Numbered from the stretch's first letter, positions 1 through 8,798 are shown. The stretch: 64,000 bases of DNA from Secundilactobacillus folii (GCF_009720675.1 NZ_WNJO01000003.1:1-64000), one strand, 5' to 3'. Notes: a model not told the origin generated them from the letters alone. Program-made: numbers and translations.

Positions 1-255
1 AAAAAATTTGTGTATCCACTCAGCAGTACTTTTAAACAGCTACTTTTACGTTGAGTTAAAGCTAAGTTAACGTATTCCACAGGCTGTCAAAATTCGAAAC
101 CTACCTCCACCAAATCCCACTCGTATTAAAAAACCGGCTGATAAAAAGCACAAAGGCCTCTACCAACCGGTTGTTCACTTTTAGAAATTAACATCAGAAA
201 TGCTTTGACAGCATAATATCAACAATTAAAAAATACCAGTCATTTAACTTCGAAA

Positions 256-1452
256 CTAGTTATCCTCGTTCCCACTACCAGGTGATTTCTGACCCTTTTT
301 AACTTCGTAGGATTTAGCGCCGGTTCCGGCTAAGCTACCACCTTCGGCAATCAGATATTCTGGACGGATCGGCTTATTCTCCAAGAAGTCTTCCAGAATT
401 TCTCGAGCACCGGCAGCATAACGTGCTTGAGCAGATAACGTAGTCCCTGACATATGTGGAGTCATCGCTTCGTGTGGCATCGTTCGCCATGGGTGATCCT
501 CTGGTGCCGGCTGTGGATACCAAACATCACCTGAGTACCCACCTAACTGGCCAGAGTTAAGTGCCCGGACAATTGCATCCCGATCGACTTCTTCACCACG
601 ACCGTTATTAACGATATAAGCACCACGCTTCATCGTTGCAATCAGGTCATCGTCAAACATGTGGTAAGTGTTGGCGTACAGTGGCGCATTAAGTACCACT
701 GCGTCAACAACTTTAACCATTTCGTGGACATCTGGATAGTAGGTCAAACCAAATTTCTTCTCAACGTCCGCAGGCAATTGATGGCGTTGGTTATAAACCA
801 ACTTAACGTCAAATGGCTTTAAGCGTTCGATAACGGCCCGACCAATTCGACCAGCACCGATGATTCCCACTGTCATGCCCTCGATGTCATAGGCTTGAGC
901 AACGGCGTCAGCAATGTTCCAACCGCCGTTTCTGATGATATCATGCGCCGGAATGAAATTCCGAACCAGAGCTAATAATTGCATAACTTCAGCTTCGGCC
1001 ACACTAACACTATTTGAATACGTCACTTCAGCAACGGTAATATTATGTTCATTAGCAGCATTTAAATCGACGTGATCAGAACCAATTCCAGCGGTAATAG
1101 CTAACTTAAGATTCTTAGCTTTTTCGATTCGCTCAGCAGTCAAATAAGCTGGCCAGAATGGCTGGGAAATCACTACGTCAGCAGTGGGAAGCTCCTTTTC
1201 AAAAACCGAATCGGGACCTTCCTTGTCAGAAGTTACGACATACTCCACACCTTTAGATTCCAAATACTTCTTCAGCCCAAGGGCACCAGAAACACTTCCA
1301 AGGAGCTCTCCGGGCTTGAAATCAATACTCTCAGGGGTTGGGACGGTTGAACCATCAGGGTATTTGGTGATCTTCGGGACATCATCACGAACGTACTTTG
1401 GCGGGAACCCATCAACAGGGTCCGGATACAAGACAGCTAAAACTTTTGTCAT
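256..1452 (-). CDS. fdh: NAD(P)-dependent formate dehydrogenase
   Basis: Oxidises formate to CO2 with reduction of a nicotinamide cofactor in the cytoplasm. It is a 398-residue D-2-hydroxyacid-dehydrogenase-fold protein, the usual length for bacterial FDH. Seen: substrate-site N147, Rossmann motif GAGRIG at 199-204, R285, Q314 and H333 in the PHMSGT motif, each one residue off the numbering of the Pseudomonas enzyme. The start chosen is the ATG at 1452, behind an AAAGGCG site, giving the normal N-terminus MTKVLAVLYPDPVDG; the longer frame to 1530 lacks a ribosome site. The residue after beta-2 is Gln222 (YNQRHQ) where the strictly NAD-specific enzymes have Asp, so NADP use is possible. It is monocistronic, with a cre-like site upstream. 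Confidence 0.95.
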   Translation of the reverse strand: MTKVLAVLYPDPVDGFPPKYVRDDVPKITKYPDGSTVPTPESIDFKPGELLGSVSGALGLKKYLESKGVEYVVTSDKEGPDSVFEKELPTADVVISQPFWPAYLTAERIEKAKNLKLAITAGIGSDHVDLNAANEHNITVAEVTYSNSVSVAEAEVMQLLALVRNFIPAHDIIRNGGWNIADAVAQAYDIEGMTVGIIGAGRIGRAVIERLKPFDVKLVYNQRHQLPADVEKKFGLTYYPDVHEMVKVVDAVVLNAPLYANTYHMFDDDLIATMKRGAYIVNNGRGEEVDRDAIVRALNSGQLGGYSGDVWYPQPAPEDHPWRTMPHEAMTPHMSGTTLSAQARYAAGAREILEDFLENKPIRPEYLIAEGGSLAGTGAKSYEVKKGQKSPGSGNEDN

Positions 1453-1515
1453 TATAAACACGCCTTTCTTAAACTTGACTCCACAACCCCCGACGTTATA
1501 AGTGTAGCACAATAT

Positions 1516-1530
1516 TGCAATCGCTTTCAT
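1516..1530 (-). promoter_or_regulatory. cre-like site upstream of fdh
   Basis: On the minus strand ATGAAAGCGATTGCA matches the CcpA site consensus WTGNAARCGNWWWCA at 14 of 15 positions. It lies about 65 bp before the fdh start, just upstream of TATAAC-like -10 sequences, so carbon catabolite control of fdh is an inference. Confidence 0.5.
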
Positions 1531-1794
1531 TAAATTCCCGTGGCAATCACCTTGACTAAGTTTGAAAGGTTAGCCTGTAAAGCTAAAAAAATTATATATT
1601 TTAAATGAGATAACTTTGGCTGAATTGCCTATTTTTTCAGGAAGAATAGCTCTGGTTTTAGCAGCGGAAATGCTTAAAAAAATATCGATCTATTTTTAAT
1701 GATATCCTAATGAATTAATAGAGGATAATGCTTGGTAATCTCAACTTTTTAGTTCAATAACCGTTTTTATTCCAGCAACAATAGAAAAATAACG

Positions 1795-1823
1795 TTGACA
1801 AGTTTATCCGCTTCTGTTAGATT
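1795..1823 (+). promoter_or_regulatory. Promoter of serCA leader transcript
   Basis: A perfect -35 TTGACA (1795-1800), a 17-bp spacer and TAGATT (1818-1823) as the -10. Transcription would begin near 1830, right before the ribosome site of the leader peptide, so the leader is nearly 190 nt long before serC. Confidence 0.7.
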
Positions 1824-1851
1824 TTAATTAAAGAAAGGGAGGAATGCTAAC

Positions 1852-1914
1852 GTGATTAAAATCAACAACATGCAAACAGTATCATCCTCCTGGTCTACAG
1901 CCATATCTGTGTAG
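1852..1914 (+). CDS. Serine-rich leader peptide of serCA
   Basis: A 20-codon frame starting with GTG nine bases after a GGGAGG ribosome site and ending with TAG. The middle reads V-S-S-S-W-S-T-A-I-S-V, with three consecutive Ser codons (TCA TCC TCC, 1882-1890) and two more TCT codons: five Ser in 20 residues. The stop codon lies inside the 3' arm of a hairpin. Such a peptide before serine biosynthesis genes is the hallmark of ribosome-mediated attenuation, with seryl-tRNA supply as the sensed variable. The coding call rests on ribosome site, composition and the adjacent alternative hairpins, not on homology. Confidence 0.75.
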   Translation: MIKINNMQTVSSSWSTAISV

Positions 1915-2030
1915 ACCCGTTTTTGCTTACATAAAAGGTCTTGCAGACTTGAATTAATTTCAACTGTGAGGCCGTCAATATTTCGGACTAAGCGCCCTCA
2001 CAGTGTCTGCTGTGAGGGCTTTTAATTTCT
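1892..2030 (+). promoter_or_regulatory. Serine attenuator with terminator upstream of serC
   Basis: Five ordered segments can be read. Hairpin GGTCTACA (1892-1899) with TGTAGACC (1910-1917) spans the leader stop. GGTCTTGCAG (1937-1946) can pair with CTGTGAGGCC (1964-1973) over ten positions, three of them G-U, with an inner TTGAA/TTCAA stem. CTGTGAGG (1964-1971) can instead pair with CCTCACAG (1996-2003). The terminator is GCCCTCACAG (1994-2003) with CTGTGAGGGC (2010-2019), followed by TTTTAATTT. The released AGACC (1913-1917) can pair with GGTCT (1937-1941). A ribosome stalled at the Ser codons would free this arm, letting 1964-1971 act as antiterminator; completed translation would restore termination. 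Confidence 0.75.
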
Positions 2031-2053
2031 ATTTATTTTTGGAGGCTAGTGCC

Positions 2054-3130
2054 ATGACTGTTTATAATTTTGCTGCTGGACCGGCAACGTTACCCAATGA
2101 AGTAATCACCCAGATTCAAGACGAACTTCCTTCACTGCAGGGAAGTGGCATGAGTATTTTGGAAATTTCCCACCGTTCATCGATGTTTGATGACATCATC
2201 AACGCTGTACAAGCAGATCTGCGTGATCTGATGAAGATCCCAGACGATTATGAGGTACTGTTCTTTCAGGGTGGCGGCACTGGTCAATTTGCCGCTGTCC
2301 CTATGAATCTGGCGACTGATCACCACCGAATCGCACTATTAGACAGCGGGCACTGGGCGGCAAAAGCTGGTGAAGAGGCAAAACAGTTGGGCTACAAAGT
2401 TGATACGCTAGCCACCACAAAGGCAACGCACTATGACCGGCTACCCGCACTGACCATGACTATGCCAGACGACACCTACGATTATCTGCACATCTGCACC
2501 AACAACACGATTGAGGGTACCGCCTATCATGAGCTACCAAAAACTAACCACGTGCCGCTGGTAGCAGACATGTCATCAAACATTATGGCACAAAAATACG
2601 ACGTGGCGGATTTCGATTTAATCTTTGCTGGCGTCCAAAAGAACCTTGGCCCCGCCGGTGTGACAATCGTGATCGTTAAGAAATCACTGATCAAAGAAGT
2701 GGACGGAATCCCCAGTGTATTTAACTATCAATTATTTGCCAAGAAGAATTCGATGCCAAACACGCCGCCCGTCTTCAACATTTACGCCACTGGCTTGACC
2801 CTTAAATGGTTGAAGAAAGTCGGTGGAATCGATGAGATGCAGGCCCGCAATCAAAAAAAGGCCAGCCTGCTTTATGACTTTTTAGACCAGTCCACACTGT
2901 TCAATAATCCGGTCAAGCACCAAGACCGTTCCTTGACGAACATCCCATTCATGACTGGGGACGCCAAGTTAGACTTAGCAGTGGTTGATGATTTGGCCGC
3001 TCACGGTTTAATGAATTTAAAGGGTCACAGAAGCGTTGGTGGCTTACGAGCTAGCCTATATAACGCCATGCCGTTTGAAGGTGTTCAGGCACTCGTCAAT
3101 GAACTTTACCGCTTTGAAAAAGAAATGTAA
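2054..3130 (+). CDS. serC: Phosphoserine aminotransferase
   Basis: Converts 3-phosphohydroxypyruvate and glutamate to phosphoserine and 2-oxoglutarate, the second step of serine synthesis; class V PLP aminotransferase acting as a cytoplasmic dimer. It has 358 residues, typical of the family. Seen: N-terminal NFAAGPATLP, FQGGGTGQFAAVP, and the PLP lysine in FAGVQKNLGPAGV. The start ATG at 2054 follows a GGAGG site; an upstream extension would run back into the attenuator terminator. serA follows after 27 bases. Expression should depend on the leader attenuator upstream. No serB is present in the window. Confidence 0.96.
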   Translation: MTVYNFAAGPATLPNEVITQIQDELPSLQGSGMSILEISHRSSMFDDIINAVQADLRDLMKIPDDYEVLFFQGGGTGQFAAVPMNLATDHHRIALLDSGHWAAKAGEEAKQLGYKVDTLATTKATHYDRLPALTMTMPDDTYDYLHICTNNTIEGTAYHELPKTNHVPLVADMSSNIMAQKYDVADFDLIFAGVQKNLGPAGVTIVIVKKSLIKEVDGIPSVFNYQLFAKKNSMPNTPPVFNIYATGLTLKWLKKVGGIDEMQARNQKKASLLYDFLDQSTLFNNPVKHQDRSLTNIPFMTGDAKLDLAVVDDLAAHGLMNLKGHRSVGGLRASLYNAMPFEGVQALVNELYRFEKEM

Positions 3131-3157
3131 TTTTAATTCATTTAGGGGGCAAAAATA

Positions 3158-4321
3158 ATGTATCAAGTGAAAACTTATAATGCAATTGTACAAGCCGGCT
3201 TTGACCGCTTTACAGACCAGTATCAAATCAACCAAACCGATGATGCCGATGCTTATTTGATCCGGTCCGTTGATCTCCACCAGCAGGTCTTTCCCAAGAA
3301 CTTAAAGGTCATTGTGCGGGCTGGTGCGGGCTTTAACAACGTCCCGTTGGATAAAGCAACCGCCAATGGAACTGCGGTGTTCACGACACCCGGCAGTAAC
3401 GCCAACGCGGTCAAGGAACTGATGATGGCAATGCTGGTCGCGGCATCACGAAATTTATTTGCTGCAGCAGACTATGCCGCCCATAATAGCGGTGCCGATA
3501 TTTCCAAGCGGACTGAGCGGGACAAGACAAAGTTCAATGGCACTGAACTACTGGGCAAACAGTTGGCAGTGATCGGTGTCGGCCACGTCGGATCGTTAGT
3601 CGCCAATGCTGCTAGCCAATTAGGTATGCAAGTGATCGGTTACGACCCCTATTTGTCATCAGATGCTGCATGGCGCATTTCAACCAAAATCAAGCGGGCC
3701 AAAACGTTAAACGCAGCCCTGAAAAATGCCGATTACGTCACGGTTCACGTACCCAAGAATGAAGAAACCACTGGTATGATTGGTGCCAAAGCCTTGAGTG
3801 CCATGAAGGATGGCGTCACCGTCTTTAACTTTGCCCGTGGCGGAATCGTCAATAACACTGAGATGTTAAAAGCTTTGGACAGCGGACACGCAAAGGGCTA
3901 TTTCACTGATTTTGGCAGTGACGAAATTTTAAACCGTCAAGACGTCGTGATCACTCCCCATATCGGCGGTTCAACTGGTGAAGCCGAAACTAATGGTGCG
4001 GTTCAAGGGGCTGAAACAATCATGGACTTTCTGGAAACCGGCAACGTCCTCAACAGTGTCAACCTGCCGAATCTTTCTGCACCGTTTAATACCCCTTACC
4101 GAATCACTGTCATGCACCAAAACATTCCCAACATGGTTGGCCAAATTGCCACCGCACTGGCTGACGCCAACATCAACATTGAAAACATGAGCAACGCTGC
4201 CAAAGACAAAGTAGCCTATACGATCATCGACGTTCAACACCTTCAAAAACACGATGGTGAGATTATCGATTGTCTTAGCCATATCGACGCGGTGTATCGG
4301 GCAAGGTTGTTACGAAAGTAG
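3158..4321 (+). CDS. serA: D-3-phosphoglycerate dehydrogenase
   Basis: Oxidises 3-phosphoglycerate to 3-phosphohydroxypyruvate with NAD, the entry step of serine synthesis. A 387-residue form: substrate half with RAGAGFNN, NAD-binding GVGHVG near residue 141, the catalytic NFARGGI and PHIGGSTGEAE motifs, and a C-terminal ACT domain from about residue 314 (YRITVMHQNIPNMV), likely for serine feedback. This is the short class without the intervening domain of longer SerA proteins. The ribosome site is AGGGGGC. It is the last gene of the serC-serA operon; a large hairpin follows at 4424-4469. Confidence 0.95.
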   Translation: MYQVKTYNAIVQAGFDRFTDQYQINQTDDADAYLIRSVDLHQQVFPKNLKVIVRAGAGFNNVPLDKATANGTAVFTTPGSNANAVKELMMAMLVAASRNLFAAADYAAHNSGADISKRTERDKTKFNGTELLGKQLAVIGVGHVGSLVANAASQLGMQVIGYDPYLSSDAAWRISTKIKRAKTLNAALKNADYVTVHVPKNEETTGMIGAKALSAMKDGVTVFNFARGGIVNNTEMLKALDSGHAKGYFTDFGSDEILNRQDVVITPHIGGSTGEAETNGAVQGAETIMDFLETGNVLNSVNLPNLSAPFNTPYRITVMHQNIPNMVGQIATALADANINIENMSNAAKDKVAYTIIDVQHLQKHDGEIIDCLSHIDAVYRARLLRK

Positions 4322-4411
4322 GCAGTTCAGCCGTATCGGCATTAATTCAAGTTTGTTTTTTTGCAGATCTAAATGAAATTACGCGATAGTCCGTCAAGAC
4401 TCGGTTAAGTT

Positions 4412-4506
4412 CCAGAATGAAAACCAATAGCGTCGCGGATATCCAGCTTGGAATCCGCAACGCTATTGGCTTTTATGGTCAAGAAAGGTATTTTGACACA
4501 CTTCTT
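4412..4506 (+). repeat. Dispersed hairpin repeat copy 1, probable terminator
   Basis: Inverted repeat CCAATAGCGTCGCGGAT (4424-4440) with ATCCGCAACGCTATTGG (4453-4469), 17-base arms with one mismatch, followed by CTTTTAT. A homologous copy lies at 17601-17692 after another operon; similarity extends beyond the stem into CAGAATnAAA on the left and TTTTGACACA on the right. It therefore looks like a dispersed repeat that also ends transcription of serCA. Confidence 0.6.
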
Positions 4507-4527
4507 GCATAACAGATCAAGAAAAAA

Positions 4528-4782
4528 ACCGGTTTGCGCTGTCCCTACCCAGTGCAAACCGATTTGCCTAATATGACAACTTTGCAAATTGTTGGGGAAC
4601 GCAGTGCAAAGTTTATGTTGGTGTGAAGGCGATTTTGGAAAGGTGCAAAGGTTGGAGACCCATTGCAATAAAATAGCAGTAACGTTCGCCTTCACGACGC
4701 TGCAATGATTCGTCATCACCGGAGCGTTGTATATATGTGTTGCAGCTTGCCACATTGCCCCCGCAATATGGCAAGTACAGCT
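4528..4782. other. Hairpin-dense intergenic stretch, no gene recognised
   Basis: Successive inverted repeats: CGGTTTGC/GCAAACCG (about 4530-4561), ACTTTGCA/TGCAAAGT (about 4571-4611), GTGAAGGCGA with TCGCCTTCAC (about 4622-4695), and CTTGCCACATTGC/GCAATATGGCAAG (about 4746-4775). The motif AGTGCAAA recurs three times. A 116-codon reverse frame through this stretch has no ribosome site and no family likeness. From 4783 to 5110 I see only a distant GAAATGCG/CGCATTTC pair and no gene. Confidence 0.45.
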
Positions 4783-5162
4783 AAGTAAAATTTGAAATGC
4801 GACTAACCCCTACCGTTCAGGTGTGACCAACAGTGTCTCGATGCTCTCTCCAGCATCCTGTGTCCGCCAATTAATTGTTACTTAAACAAATCAAAGCTTA
4901 GACGCATTTCAGATTTTAAAGTGGGACCCCCGTATTAAAACTCTAGCCAGAAAGTTGCTGCATAGAATATTTAAGCAAGAGCACCTTTAATACGATTTAA
5001 TTATCGCCCGTGGTTGCAGTAAATACAATGGGTTTCATATTCCACTTTTTTTGAATTTTTTTAAAAAAATGGAGTAACACATCTTCGTGAACTTGTGTAC
5101 TTCGCTAGAAAAAAATCTATAATAAGGTATAATTTATTGTGGAAGGGTAAAAAGGAAAATGA

Positions 5163-6698
5163 TTGGAATGGGAGCCCATGGACTACACGTTTTTACTGTC
5201 GAAAAATGACAACATTTGTTACAACATTTTGACCCGTTTTACCCAGCAGCCTGACCAAACGTTGAATAAAGAAGAGCTTACGCAATCATTGTCTCTAACG
5301 ACGTATCAAATCAATAAATATTTTGAGAGCATGAACGCAGACCTTGCACTTATTTCAAAGGGGGAGCCATGTTATTTAGACGAACCAAACAGGGGTCAAT
5401 GGCAAGCATTCGGGTTAAATTCTTTTAAATTACAAAAAGTTGCACTCCTATATTTAAATCGTTCACCATTATTTACCGCACTTGAATACCAATTTTTCTA
5501 CGCCAACCTATATACCAAAAAAGAGTATGTGGCTGCTAATTTCATGAGCAGTTCGGTGTTCTACCGTTCACTGGATGCGCTGGAAGATATCTTGAAAGAC
5601 CATCATTTCTATCAAGCTAGTAGCCTTTATGCAAGCCGCGAATTTACTATCCGCTTGCACTTGTTTCAACTGTACTACACCATGTATAACAGCGTGTCAG
5701 ATCCCTTTGAACCACTAAACCCCTTGGTTGCTGATATGATCAGTGCTATTCAATCCCAGTTGCCTGATCATTTAAACCCTACTCAAGAAACCAAGCTGTC
5801 AACGTTCCTACGTGTCTGGCTGTTACGAATGCTTAACAAACATCCAGTGGAAAAGGGCCAACTGCAGATCAAACCAACGGCGGCCAGTCAATCAATGATG
5901 GCTCAGCTTCAAGACCTTTTAGCAGACCAGCTCAAACTGGATCAAACGGAATTCGATTATTTGTACAGTTTTTTAGTTGCGCAAGGCTTTTTGGGATTTG
6001 ACAAGATGCGCGAGATGGCGAGAAATATCCCAGCCGTTAATGAACTGACTGAACAGTTTATGGCTGAGATCAAGAATAGTAATGTGCTACTGACAACTCA
6101 CTTCATTAATGACAGTTCACTTAAAGAAAGTTTACTTAGCATTCATTTTCAGTTCACGACGTTTTATATTGAACCGACGACCTTTATCGATCCAGGTCAA
6201 GTTGACTTTTTTGCCGACTTGTACCCTGCTTTCGACGTTGCTGTATCGCATAATATCACTAAGATTCAGCAGCGAAAAGATGTGCGTCTAACTCAGAAAA
6301 TGGCGATTAACCTCTATTTTAGCTACATGTTTGCACTGATCAATTCTATTCCGCCTGCACTGATGCGTGACCAAGTACACATTTGCGTGGACTTTTCTCA
6401 GGGCGTGTTATATACCAACTACGTGATTGGTTCGCTTGACGCATTCAATCACGCCCACCTCATCATTGACAGGCATTTAACCCCTGATACAGATATTTAC
6501 ATTTCAGATTTTCATTCACCAAAAGTTAAACAGACTCAAGTGATCTGGCAAGACCCGCCAACTCCGGTAGATTGGTCAAACCTAGCTGATTTAATTCTTG
6601 ACACCAAGCGCAGCAAACTGCCGCAATTATTTCCAGATCAAGACGTTAGTACGAAAGGAAGTGACACGAATGAGCCTCAGCAAAACCGCCAAAAGTAA
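5163..6698 (+). CDS. Mga-family helix-turn-helix regulator
   Basis: Probable transcription factor of the Mga/AtxA class, which control surface and virulence-type genes in streptococci and bacilli. The 511 residues begin with a winged-helix region around LTQSLSLTTYQINKYFESMN (about residues 38-57), followed by a long helical middle part as in the PRD-like part of Mga proteins. The C-terminal part (from about 400) is EIIB-like in position, but I cannot identify a phosphorylation site with confidence. TTG at 5163, six bases after AAAGGA, is used as start; ATG 5178 is an alternative with a poorly spaced GGGAG. Its 3' end overlaps the next gene by 29 bp, so it probably regulates that surface protein. 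Confidence 0.75.
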   Translation: MEWEPMDYTFLLSKNDNICYNILTRFTQQPDQTLNKEELTQSLSLTTYQINKYFESMNADLALISKGEPCYLDEPNRGQWQAFGLNSFKLQKVALLYLNRSPLFTALEYQFFYANLYTKKEYVAANFMSSSVFYRSLDALEDILKDHHFYQASSLYASREFTIRLHLFQLYYTMYNSVSDPFEPLNPLVADMISAIQSQLPDHLNPTQETKLSTFLRVWLLRMLNKHPVEKGQLQIKPTAASQSMMAQLQDLLADQLKLDQTEFDYLYSFLVAQGFLGFDKMREMARNIPAVNELTEQFMAEIKNSNVLLTTHFINDSSLKESLLSIHFQFTTFYIEPTTFIDPGQVDFFADLYPAFDVAVSHNITKIQQRKDVRLTQKMAINLYFSYMFALINSIPPALMRDQVHICVDFSQGVLYTNYVIGSLDAFNHAHLIIDRHLTPDTDIYISDFHSPKVKQTQVIWQDPPTPVDWSNLADLILDTKRSKLPQLFPDQDVSTKGSDTNEPQQNRQK

Positions 6699-8724
6699 AT
6701 GGTTAGCAGCTTGCCTATTCTCGGCCACTGTGCTAGCTGGTTTTCAACTGCAACAACAGCAGGTTCACGCCCAAGATGGTACTCCTACCACAGTTGTTGT
6801 TACACCAAACAATCAGCAGGGTACAACTTCGGTAACAACGGCCACTAGTCCCAATAATGGCTCACTGTCTGGTGTTGTGAATGGTTCCTTTGGTAACGAT
6901 CCTCACACGACCACTTCGAATAACTCGTCATCGTCTACAAGTTCAACAAACTCTGGCAATGGTTCGAACCCGCTTGGTAGAGGTTCATCGAGCGCCACAA
7001 GTGATTCAACCTCAGCTGGCAATCCTAAATCAACGGATCCAGCTAGTTCGAGTGATGCTTCTCATTCATCATCTAGTACTTCAAGTTCAACTAATACCAG
7101 TAGTTCAACAGCTAACGCCAGCTCGAACAGTTCCTCAACTTCAACAAACTCTGGTTCAAACACATCAAGTTCAGCAACGCAACCAAACGCCACTCAAAAT
7201 AATGGTCAGAACAGTTCATCAACAACTCAAACGAACGGTAATACCCAAACTGCCTCAACTTTTGGCAAGCTCACGATCAATACCTTCGATGGTCTCACTC
7301 ATTCACTGCTAAACACCAGCGAATATCCATATGCAATTGGGACATCGATTACTGACAAGAACCTCTACATTCCAGAGGTGCCTGGTTACGGATATGTCGG
7401 CAACGTTAATACTGATGTACCGGCTAGTTTCACGACTAACGATGCCACACTGAATTTGAATTACATGCCACTGTCTCCGATTGACGTGAACTACATTGAT
7501 ATGTCAAACAACAAAAGGCTTTGGGGGTATTCAATGGACACCTCAAAGGCAAACGTTGGCCAATCATATCAGACTAATTCGTTTGTCATCCCGTTTGCCG
7601 GGTATAAATTTAACCATGTCAGCGATAACTCGATTGGTACGATTGAGCAAACGGTTAAATCAGGTACGGACTTGAACCCCATCGTGGTTAACTATTACTA
7701 TCAGCCAGAAGCTGGCACAACTGCGGTAGATATTGATACGTCAAACTGGACGACCACAGCGCAAACCACGCCGATTCAAAATACCAACGATGTGGTTTAT
7801 AGCTACTACCTCACTAGGGATGAATTGCCTGCTCAGCTAATTGCTCAATATGCTGGTTCAACAAGTCAGAATCATTTGATTACTACGACAGTTGATCAGC
7901 ACAATAGTGCAACAACTACCGACACCAGCACGGATACAGTTAACGGGCACGCACCAAGTACTTCCAGTACGCCTAATCGCAATAATACCAATCAAACTGG
8001 TGGAGCATCGACTACTGTGCCAACAGAAGGTAACTCTACTCTCGGACCGACTGAAAGCTCAACGATAGTGACACCTAACTTCAGAGAACAGCCAAGTAAC
8101 CCAACCGCTACCCCAACTGCAACGGTGACAGTCATCAATAACAGCGGTCAACCTGTCAGCCAAACCACTTATACTGGTCAAACTGGCGAGTTGGTTCGGT
8201 CTGAAATGCAGTCTGACTTGAACCATTTACGTGATTCTGGCTATGTTATTTTGAGTAATGGTGTCAAAGGGAATACCCGTTTTGATGGGACTAATATGGC
8301 CTTCACCGTTAAAGTTACGCAAATAAGTCAGGCAACTAATCCTTTTAAGCACAATACAATGCCAATCGTGGCTCAACTAGGTGCCGCTTCTCAAACGGCT
8401 AATCAAGACAATGGTTCAAACACTAACGCTGCCAACTCTTCAAGTGCTCGGCAAAATGAAAACCAAAATAACGCCAATCGTGCTAACAGTCAAAACCGAA
8501 ACGCTCAACACCAGACGATCGCGTCAAACAGTGCCATTATGACAACCAACGTGAACGATGCTCAACGAAGTTCTCAGACTCATCGACAAAACGTTGTCAA
8601 TAATGGTCAAACCTTTGGCAGCCATGCCGCTGCAAATGGTGGTGGCGGAGGTTCAAACAACTCTGGTTTAGCGGCTTATTTCATTAGCATTTCTGGTAAG
8701 ATCAACCTTGGCGCTCGAGCATAG
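6670..8724 (+). CDS. Secreted Ser/Thr-rich MucBP-domain protein
   Basis: A 684-residue exported protein. Seen in order: positively charged N-terminus and hydrophobic segment ending near VHAQDG (signal peptide, residues 1-36); a long Ser/Thr/Asn-rich low-complexity linker to about residue 195; two MucBP-like segments (FGKLTINTFDG..., PIDVNYIDMSNNKRLWGYS...) to about 350; a second Asn/Thr/Gln-rich stretch with another MucBP-like unit (TVTVINNSGQPVSQTTY); and a Gly/Asn-rich tail. No LPxTG motif, no terminal hydrophobic anchor followed by basic residues; it ends GLAAYFISISGKINLGARA. MucBP domains bind mucin or carbohydrates. Start ATG 6670 behind AAAGGAAGTG. It may be secreted, non-covalently held, or truncated. 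Confidence 0.8.
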   Translation: MSLSKTAKSKWLAACLFSATVLAGFQLQQQQVHAQDGTPTTVVVTPNNQQGTTSVTTATSPNNGSLSGVVNGSFGNDPHTTTSNNSSSSTSSTNSGNGSNPLGRGSSSATSDSTSAGNPKSTDPASSSDASHSSSSTSSSTNTSSSTANASSNSSSTSTNSGSNTSSSATQPNATQNNGQNSSSTTQTNGNTQTASTFGKLTINTFDGLTHSLLNTSEYPYAIGTSITDKNLYIPEVPGYGYVGNVNTDVPASFTTNDATLNLNYMPLSPIDVNYIDMSNNKRLWGYSMDTSKANVGQSYQTNSFVIPFAGYKFNHVSDNSIGTIEQTVKSGTDLNPIVVNYYYQPEAGTTAVDIDTSNWTTTAQTTPIQNTNDVVYSYYLTRDELPAQLIAQYAGSTSQNHLITTTVDQHNSATTTDTSTDTVNGHAPSTSSTPNRNNTNQTGGASTTVPTEGNSTLGPTESSTIVTPNFREQPSNPTATPTATVTVINNSGQPVSQTTYTGQTGELVRSEMQSDLNHLRDSGYVILSNGVKGNTRFDGTNMAFTVKVTQISQATNPFKHNTMPIVAQLGAASQTANQDNGSNTNAANSSSARQNENQNNANRANSQNRNAQHQTIASNSAIMTTNVNDAQRSSQTHRQNVVNNGQTFGSHAAANGGGGGSNNSGLAAYFISISGKINLGARA

Positions 8725-8769
8725 CACAATTACAAAAGGTCAAAATAAGCTGATAAAATAAGATTATTA

Positions 8770-8798
8770 AAAACACTTGATATTCGTCAAGTGTTTTT
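8770..8798 (+). terminator. Rho-independent terminator after MucBP protein gene
   Basis: AAACACTTGA and TCAAGTGTTT form a 10-bp stem with a 6-base loop, followed by TTTT. Confidence 0.85.

Noticed and set aside
1830-2053. T-box riboswitch before serC
   Set aside because: No AGGGTGGNACCGCG-type motif; the leader peptide with Ser codons explains the terminator better.
4405-4755. 116-codon reverse frame after serA
   Set aside because: It spans several hairpins including a terminator-like repeat, has no ribosome site and no family likeness.
4783-5162. Short ATG frame at 5159 overlapping the Mga gene start
   Set aside because: Only 16 codons, out of frame with the regulator, no regulatory hairpin downstream; probably chance.
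6961-6980. tRNA T-loop-like GGTTCGAACC
   Set aside because: It lies inside the coding region of the MucBP protein and no cloverleaf can be formed around it.
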